Shown piece after piece: positions 4,923-9,419 of a stretch of DNA of 9,419 bases (within the stretch, counting starts at the first letter, position 1; each line of letters begins with the position of its first letter). The stretch is from RZYX01 sp036654375 (lineage in GTDB: Bacteria > Bacillota > Clostridia > Oscillospirales > Acutalibacteraceae), in assembly GCA_036654375.1 (NCBI GenBank), contig JAVVSD010000025.1:1-9419 (forward strand), given 5' to 3'. The position numbers and the translations under genes are program-made. The notes below the pieces were generated by a model. That model did not search any database. It was not told where the DNA came from and saw only the letters and a list, made by a program, of their open reading frames with translations.

Positions 4923-5804
4923 TTGAAACCATTTAACCATAGCAAAAAGAAACTCAAATTCATAACAGAAGAAAATAAAAAAGGAAAAAGGAATAAAATC
5001 ATACTTTTAACCTTTACCATATTTATAATTATATTAGGAACAGCATCAACTCTATACTTTTTAAATGAATATGACTATGACCTGTCAAAAGCGTTTGGAA
5101 AAGCGGAGGAAACCACTCTGCCAGGCGAGGAACCAACAACTCCTGTTAAATCAAAGGGTAGTTCAGTGTTTTTGCTGGCAGGAACTTCAACGCAAAAGGA
5201 CCAGTTGTATTTTGCCGCATTGGTAAAGATAGACCTTAAAAAGATGCAGGTTTCAGTGAATTGTATGCCAAAAGATACAATTGTCCAAACAAGCCATGGA
5301 AGTGCAACGCTTGAACAACACTTTGTAGCAGGTGGGGCAGTAAAGCTGACAGAAGCTGCCAAACAATATTCTCAGGCGAAAATTGACAGGTATGTTGTTG
5401 TTGGTGAAAAGAATTTTAAACAAGCAATCAAATATCTTGGAAACTACTCGCTTGAGTTGAATGAGAAGATTGTATATAACGGTGGGGACTATTCGCTGAA
5501 CCTTGTAAAGGGAAAGCAAACACTCACAGGTGATAAGCTTCTTCACTATATTCGTTATCAAGAAAAGCAGGGCGGTGCATATCTTAATGCACAGTCCAGT
5601 ATAATTTGTGATATGATTGACCAAATGGTTAATGAAAACAACTTGGATGAGGGTGAGGAGCTTTTTAACAAGCTCATCAATGTTGTCGACAGTGATATTT
5701 CAATAGTAGATTACACAAAAAATTTAAACTATTTAAAAGCATATGTAGGGTCTGATAAAAGGCAGCCATCTGTTAATGCTGAGCTATCAACCTTCAGAGA
5801 TTGA
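4923..5804 (+). CDS. Membrane-anchored LytR-CpsA-Psr (LCP)-like protein with altered active site
   Basis: 293 aa from a TTG start. It has a short basic cytoplasmic N-terminus (1-24), one transmembrane segment (about 25-48), a Thr/Pro/Glu-rich linker (60-78), then an extracellular domain with the LCP order of motifs. These are SSVFLLAGTS (80-89), a beta-strand pair ending in NCMPKDT (113-119) where typical LCP proteins have SIPRDT, KIDRYVVVGEKNFKQAIKYLG (153-173), the G-x-Q-x-L-x-G-x-x-L-L-H-Y-I-R-Y-Q block (197-213; usually YVRYR), and AYLNAQSSI (219-227; usually R-x-x-R-Q). LCP enzymes transfer undecaprenyl-linked polymers to peptidoglycan. Here several arginines that bind the pyrophosphate are replaced (Lys117, Gln213, Asn222), so transferase activity is doubtful. 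The transglutaminase-like gene follows after 18 nt. Confidence 0.75.
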   Translation: MKPFNHSKKKLKFITEENKKGKRNKIILLTFTIFIIILGTASTLYFLNEYDYDLSKAFGKAEETTLPGEEPTTPVKSKGSSVFLLAGTSTQKDQLYFAALVKIDLKKMQVSVNCMPKDTIVQTSHGSATLEQHFVAGGAVKLTEAAKQYSQAKIDRYVVVGEKNFKQAIKYLGNYSLELNEKIVYNGGDYSLNLVKGKQTLTGDKLLHYIRYQEKQGGAYLNAQSSIICDMIDQMVNENNLDEGEELFNKLINVVDSDISIVDYTKNLNYLKAYVGSDKRQPSVNAELSTFRD

Positions 5805-5822
5805 CAACAGGGAAGTGATAGA

Positions 5823-6992
5823 ATGAAAAGAACACTAAGTTATATTGCGGTCTTTGCAACTGTGTGTCTTGCAGTATTTATGATGTTTCCTTTTGATGAA
5901 ACACTTACAAATGTATATTCAAAAATTCAGGAGAATGACCCTTCTGCCGATGTTCCGATTTCACAGGAAAATTATTGGTACAACAAATTAACCGATAATG
6001 AAAAGAAAATATATAAGAGTATATATGCCAAAATACTTGACTTCCCAGAAAAAATATCTATTCCAAAAACTGAAGGCAACGAGATAAATAATGTCTTTCA
6101 GGCATTGTCATATGACAATCCTGAGTTCTTCTTTCTTGGCTACTCAAGCTCTGTTGAGCAATCTGGACTTGCTGCTCACTTTATACCTCAATATGTCATT
6201 TCAAAGGAAAATTATGATACATACATGGCACAGGTTAACACAGTGCTTTCACAAATTGATTCCAAAACGCAGGGAATGTCAGCCTTTGAAAAAGAGCTAT
6301 ATGTTCATGATTATCTTGCTTCCAGCTGTGAATATAGCGATGCAGGCAAAGACACAAAGACAACCATTTATGGTGCATTGATTAGCAAACAGGCAAATTG
6401 TGAGGGTTATGCAAGAAGCTCGCAGTTTTTGCTAAACCATATTGGAGTTAAATGCAGAGTTATAATCGGCGATGCAACAAACGCTAATGGTGCGACAGAA
6501 GGACATATGTGGAATATCGTCACAATAAATGACAAGGAATATAATCTTGATGTAACATGGGATGATTATAAAATAAACAATGTACCTGATGATAAAGTTT
6601 CTTTAAGCCATATGCATATGAATATTCCGACAAGCGAAATTGTTGGTTCGCACAAGGCAACTTATGAAAAGGACTATGCCAACTGCTTATATGATGATGC
6701 AAACTATTACAAAATGAGCGGGCTGTATTTTTATGACTACAATAGTGATGTAAAAAATGCAATTGCAAGCGAAATAGTAAAGCAGGTTGACAGAGGCGGT
6801 AAAAGTATAGAACTCAAGTTTGCAAACGAATACTCATATAAAACTGCGGTTTCAAGGCTCTTCGATTCAAAAGAAATATACAGGCAGATAGCAAGAGCAA
6901 ATCTTAAAACAAGCAGAAAAATTTCAAGTACCCAAGTAAATTATTACACCCAAGATGATAAAAAAATAATAAGAATCTTCTTTTTATTTTAA
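5823..6992 (+). CDS. Exported transglutaminase-like cysteine protease-fold protein
   Basis: 389 aa, ATG with GGAAGTGA just upstream. Residues 1-22 form a signal peptide or N-terminal anchor (KR, then a hydrophobic run). Residues 50-150 are a helical region ahead of the domain. The transglutaminase-like core follows. QANCEGYARSSQFLLNHIG (190-208) carries the nucleophile Cys193, EGHMWNIV (226-233) carries His228, and YNLDVTWDD (240-248) carries Asp243, giving a complete Cys-His-Asp triad. The last 100 residues are charged and unassigned. Extracytoplasmic proteins of this fold in Clostridia are thought to cross-link or cleave surface proteins; the substrate is unknown. It lies immediately downstream of the LCP-like gene and 24 nt before folE, with no strong terminator between. 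Confidence 0.85.
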   Translation: MKRTLSYIAVFATVCLAVFMMFPFDETLTNVYSKIQENDPSADVPISQENYWYNKLTDNEKKIYKSIYAKILDFPEKISIPKTEGNEINNVFQALSYDNPEFFFLGYSSSVEQSGLAAHFIPQYVISKENYDTYMAQVNTVLSQIDSKTQGMSAFEKELYVHDYLASSCEYSDAGKDTKTTIYGALISKQANCEGYARSSQFLLNHIGVKCRVIIGDATNANGATEGHMWNIVTINDKEYNLDVTWDDYKINNVPDDKVSLSHMHMNIPTSEIVGSHKATYEKDYANCLYDDANYYKMSGLYFYDYNSDVKNAIASEIVKQVDRGGKSIELKFANEYSYKTAVSRLFDSKEIYRQIARANLKTSRKISSTQVNYYTQDDKKIIRIFFLF

Positions 6993-7016
6993 CTTAGAAG
7001 GGAAACGGTCTTTACA

Positions 7017-7586
7017 ATGGTTGATAAACAACGAATAGAAGCGGCGGTAAGAGAGATTTTAGAGGCTATCGGTGAAGATCCGGAAAGAGCTGGTCTTGTT
7101 GAAACTCCTCACAGAGTGGCAGAAATGTATGCCGAAATTTTCTCTGGGCTGCATGACGACCCACGCAACTACCTTAAGGTATTTAATGAGCAGGATAATG
7201 ATGAGATGGTAGTAGTAAGGGATATTCCGCTTTATTCCATGTGCGAGCATCATTTGCTTCCTTTCATTGGAAAGGCACATATAGCATATCTTCCATCAGG
7301 CGGGCAGGTGATAGGTCTTTCAAAGCTTGCAAGGATAGTAACAAGCTTTTCAAAAAGGCCACAGCTTCAAGAAAGGCTCACAGCACAGATAGCAGATTTT
7401 TTAATGCAGGAGCTTCATCCAAAGGGAGTAGCAGTAATAATAGATGCAGAGCATTTGTGCATGACAATGCGTGGAGCAAGAGCGGCGGGAGCAAAAACCC
7501 AAACCTCCGCCATGCGTGGAACAATGAGAAGCGATGCAAGAACAAGAGCAGAGGTAATGGCATTATTACAGGGAGGCAGAAGATAA
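7017..7586 (+). CDS. folE: GTP cyclohydrolase I
   Basis: 189 aa, the usual length of the bacterial type I enzyme. It converts GTP to 7,8-dihydroneopterin triphosphate plus formate, the first step of folate synthesis, as a cytoplasmic decamer. Motifs are GLVETPHRVAEMYAEIFSG (26-44), LYSMCEHHLLPFIGKAHIAYLP (72-93), GLSKLARIV (100-108), QLQERLTAQIADFL (116-129) and HLCMTMRG (146-153). The zinc ligands by family comparison are Cys76, His79 and Cys148, all present. The ATG is the only reasonable start, yet the nearest purine-rich site (AAGGG) is about 14 nt away, longer than normal, so initiation may rely on coupling or be weak. The stop codon abuts the folP ATG with no gap. Confidence 0.96.
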   Translation: MVDKQRIEAAVREILEAIGEDPERAGLVETPHRVAEMYAEIFSGLHDDPRNYLKVFNEQDNDEMVVVRDIPLYSMCEHHLLPFIGKAHIAYLPSGGQVIGLSKLARIVTSFSKRPQLQERLTAQIADFLMQELHPKGVAVIIDAEHLCMTMRGARAAGAKTQTSAMRGTMRSDARTRAEVMALLQGGRR

Positions 7587-8420
7587 ATGGCATATTGGAG
7601 AGGCAAAGATTTTTGCTTCGAACTGGGCAAAAAAACATATGTGATGGGAGTACTTAATGTAACACCGGACTCATTCTCGGACGGAGGACTTTGGACGGAT
7701 ACAGAAGAAGCAGTTTTACACGCAATGACAATGCAAAACGAAGGAGCAGATATAATAGATATCGGAGCACAGTCAACTCGTCCTGGGAGTAAAACACTCT
7801 CGGCACAGGAAGAGATTGCAAGGCTTGAACCAATGTGGGACAAGCTGATAAAAAGTGTCAGTGTTCCTGTTTCGGTGGATACATATTATCCGCAGGTGGC
7901 GGAGTTTGCACTTGAAAACGGAGCATCCATTATAAATGATGTCAGCGGAAAGTTTAACCCTGATATGGCGGAAATAGTCAACAAGCATAATTCTGGATGG
8001 ATAATAATGCATACAGGTGGAGGAACTTCACTTGAGCCTGCCACATATTCAAATGGTGTAACATCAGATGTAAAAGACTTCTTTATAATGATGAAAGAGC
8101 GTGCGTCTGCTTTTGGAATAGATGTCATGCAACTTTGTTTCGACATGGGCATTGGTTTTGGTAAAAGTAATGATGACAATCTGTCATTGATAAGAAATGT
8201 TAAAAAGCTAAAGACAAACGATGTAGCATTGCTTACGGCACTTTCAAGGAAAAGAGTTATAGGTAACGCAACGGGTGAACAAGATGCCAAAAACAGGCTT
8301 TTTGGCACGATAGCTGCAAATACAGCTGCGATATCAGGAAAAACGGATTTTATAAGAGTACACGATGTTGCACAGTGCGTTCAGGCGGCAAAAATGGCAG
8401 ATGCAATATACAGAGGGTGA
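7587..8420 (+). CDS. folP: Dihydropteroate synthase
   Basis: 277 aa, a normal-length TIM-barrel enzyme joining 6-hydroxymethyl-dihydropterin diphosphate to p-aminobenzoate. The ATG follows the folE stop directly; GGGAGG in the folE end (7571-7576) is the ribosome site. Conserved stretches are MGVLNVTPDSFSDGG (20-34), IDIGAQSTRPGS (57-68, loop 2), VSVDTYYP (95-102), INDVSG (116-121), MHTGG (141-145), DMGIGFGKSNDDN (186-198), LSRKRVIG (219-226) and RVHD (257-260). Two positions depart from the common pattern: DPGIGFGK is DMGIGFGK here, and the usual MHxRGxP loop is replaced by MHTGGGTSLEP. All main catalytic and pterin-binding residues that I can place are kept. Confidence 0.96.
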   Translation: MAYWRGKDFCFELGKKTYVMGVLNVTPDSFSDGGLWTDTEEAVLHAMTMQNEGADIIDIGAQSTRPGSKTLSAQEEIARLEPMWDKLIKSVSVPVSVDTYYPQVAEFALENGASIINDVSGKFNPDMAEIVNKHNSGWIIMHTGGGTSLEPATYSNGVTSDVKDFFIMMKERASAFGIDVMQLCFDMGIGFGKSNDDNLSLIRNVKKLKTNDVALLTALSRKRVIGNATGEQDAKNRLFGTIAANTAAISGKTDFIRVHDVAQCVQAAKMADAIYRG

Positions 8421-8424
8421 ATTA

Positions 8425-8796
8425 ATGGATAAAATAATAGTAAAAGAGCTGAAGGTCTTCGCGTTCCATGGGGTGAATCCAGAGGAGCAGAGAGATGGTC
8501 AGCTTTTTATAGTGGATATAGTAGCACACGCAGATTTAAGCAAGTCGTGTGAGTCAGACGATGTCAATGATACGGTGAGTTATGCAAAAATATTAAAAAC
8601 AGCACAACGAGTAATGATAGAACAAAAGGATTGCTTGCTTGAGCGGGTCGCACAGAGGATTGCAACAGCATTACTTCAAAAGTTCAGCTTAATAGAAACA
8701 GTAGAGGTAACAGTAAAAAAGCCAAATGCACCAATAAAGGCGGACTTCGCATATACAGCAGTAAGCATAATAAGGGGGAGAGAATCTTTTGTCTAA
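8425..8796 (+). CDS. folB: Dihydroneopterin aldolase
   Basis: 123 aa, typical length. It splits 7,8-dihydroneopterin into 6-hydroxymethyl-dihydropterin and glycolaldehyde. The start is the ATG at 8425, four bases after the folP stop, with GAGGG (8413-8417) in the folP end; the longer frame upstream is ignored because it would overlap folP and lose the standard MDKIIVKEL start. Seen are the FHGVNPEEQRDGQLFIVDI segment (14-32), TVSYAKI (50-56), CLLERVAQRIA (70-80) and TVKKPNAPIKADF (96-108). By comparison with the Staphylococcus enzyme, Glu21, Tyr53, Glu73 and Lys99 are the active-site residues and all are present. The last 8 nt overlap folK. Confidence 0.95.
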   Translation: MDKIIVKELKVFAFHGVNPEEQRDGQLFIVDIVAHADLSKSCESDDVNDTVSYAKILKTAQRVMIEQKDCLLERVAQRIATALLQKFSLIETVEVTVKKPNAPIKADFAYTAVSIIRGRESFV

Positions 8797-9283
8797 TGCA
8801 GTGGTTGGACTTGGAACAAATATTGGAGACAGAGTGGACAATATTAAGAAAGCTGTAAATGCAATTTCTCGGCTTCCAAGCACAAAGATAATAGGTGTGT
8901 CAAACATATATGAAACTAAACCCGTAGGATATCTTGAGCAGGACGATTTTCTCAATATGAATGTAATGGTAGAAACAAATCTTACACCAACAGCACTTCT
9001 TGGCACCTGCCTTGGAATTGAAAGCTGCCTCGGAAGAGTCAGAAATATCAAGGATGGTCCAAGAAACATTGATGTTGACTTGCTTATATATGAGGGCGTC
9101 AGAATGGAGTCGTTTGAGCTGACTTTACCACACCCAAGAATGTTGGAGAGAGCTTTCGTGCTTAAACCGCTTCAGGACTTGTATCCAAGTGGCAGAGCTC
9201 CGGGGCTGTTCTTTGGACCAAAACTCCGCGAATTGGGAACACAGGGTGTTGAATTATATGACGAAAAGATAAGCCTTGAATAA
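8789..9283 (+). CDS. folK: 6-hydroxymethyl-7,8-dihydropterin pyrophosphokinase
   Basis: 164 aa. It transfers diphosphate from ATP to 6-hydroxymethyl-dihydropterin, feeding FolP. The start is TTG at 8789-8791, inside the folB end; GGGGGAG (8774-8780) lies 8 nt upstream, and the next residues (SNAVVGLGTNIGDR) are the family's N-terminus. Motifs are GLGTNIGDR (7-15), IYETKPVGYLEQDDFLNM (40-57), GPRNIDVDLLIY (90-101) with Mg-binding Asp95 and Asp97, and LTLPHPRMLERAFVL (111-125). The length is close to the usual 155-165. It is the last gene of the run; its stop codon sits in the loop of the terminator. Confidence 0.95.
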   Translation: MSNAVVGLGTNIGDRVDNIKKAVNAISRLPSTKIIGVSNIYETKPVGYLEQDDFLNMNVMVETNLTPTALLGTCLGIESCLGRVRNIKDGPRNIDVDLLIYEGVRMESFELTLPHPRMLERAFVLKPLQDLYPSGRAPGLFFGPKLRELGTQGVELYDEKISLE

Positions 9284-9296
9284 GGGCTTATTTTTT
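9269..9296 (+). terminator. Intrinsic terminator of the folate operon
   Basis: ATAAGCC (9269-9275) pairs with GGCTTAT (9285-9291), followed by a T run (9291-9296). The folK stop codon lies in the loop, so the hairpin begins within the coding sequence. Confidence 0.85.
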
Positions 9297-9367
9297 GTTA
9301 CCCTAAGCAAACACCCGGCGGGGTTTATACAAACAAATAAAAGATTAAAAAAAGATATAAAAAAGTG

Positions 9368-9396
9368 TTGACATTAGGGAGTAGTTTTGATATTAT
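9368..9396 (+). promoter_or_regulatory. Strong promoter at the window end, gene outside
   Basis: A perfect TTGACA (9368-9373) and TATTAT (9391-9396) at 17-nt spacing, with TG at 9388-9389 adding an extended -10. Transcription would start near 9403. The -10 and following bases (TGATATTATAGTCAAGCG) resemble the tRNA promoter at 566 onward (TGATATATTGGTCGAGCG), which suggests another stable-RNA unit, though the 16 visible transcribed bases are too few to tell. Confidence 0.7.
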
Positions 9397-9419
9397 AGTC
9401 AAGCGCCTTACGGGAAGAC

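Noticed and set aside
6950..6992. Terminator after the transglutaminase-like gene
   Set aside because: AAGAT can pair with ATCTT before a T-rich run, but the stem is 5 bp with a loop of about 17 nt and lies in the coding end; too weak to call.
6993..7016. Folate-responsive riboswitch before folE
   Set aside because: The gap is only 24 nt and shows no conserved aptamer-like structure.
9309..9326. Second terminator after folK (AAAC-A-CCC with GGGGTTT)
   Set aside because: A 3-nt loop, a bulged A and only three T afterwards; the hairpin at 9269-9296 already explains termination.

Overview
This AT-rich window looks like a chromosomal segment from a low-GC Gram-positive anaerobe of the Clostridia (Bacillota). 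The grounds are strong GGAGG-type ribosome sites, frequent TTG start codons, tRNAs with encoded CCA, a sporulation-type membrane protein tail (YtvI/AI-2E-like), an LCP-fold/transglutaminase pair and a compact folE-folP-folB-folK cluster. The lineage is inferred from gene content; no taxonomic marker is present. I see no transposase, integrase or phage gene.

Layout, left to right. (1) Positions 2-196 hold the C-terminal end of a YtvI/AI-2E-type membrane protein whose last residues form a heptapeptide repeat. From there a degenerate 20-21 nt tandem array runs out of the gene to about 444. (2) A strong promoter drives tRNA-Thr(UGU) and tRNA-Tyr(GUA), which are separated by one terminator-like hairpin and closed by a long perfect one. 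(3) After about 400 nt of non-coding DNA comes a DedA-family membrane protein (+). It meets a minus-strand pair, a DUF134-type HTH protein and a NifX/NifB-like metal-cluster protein, across a shared bidirectional terminator. The pair's promoter is bracketed by two identical 10-bp palindromes. (4) A second minus-strand pair encodes a MarR-family regulator and a DegV-family fatty-acid-binding protein; a 15-bp palindrome precedes the MarR gene. (5) Divergent to that pair is a small membrane protein of unknown function. Next come a membrane-anchored LCP-like protein with eroded active-site residues and an exported transglutaminase-like protein, then the folate genes folE, folP, folB and folK, nearly without gaps, ending in a hairpin terminator. 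(6) The last 50 nt hold a near-consensus promoter resembling that of the tRNA pair, pointing at an unseen gene.

How the genes work together: FolE, FolB, FolK and FolP cover the pterin branch from GTP to dihydropteroate, with the triphosphate-removing step, folC and the pABA genes not seen here. MarR plus DegV suggests lipid-responsive control (FabT-like and FakB-like, by inference). DUF134 plus the NifX-like protein suggests an autoregulated metal or iron-sulfur module with no nitrogenase gene nearby. The LCP-like and transglutaminase proteins probably act together at the cell surface. The most unusual items are the 20-nt array, the paired palindromes around the DUF134 promoter, and the degenerate LCP/transglutaminase pair ahead of the folate genes.
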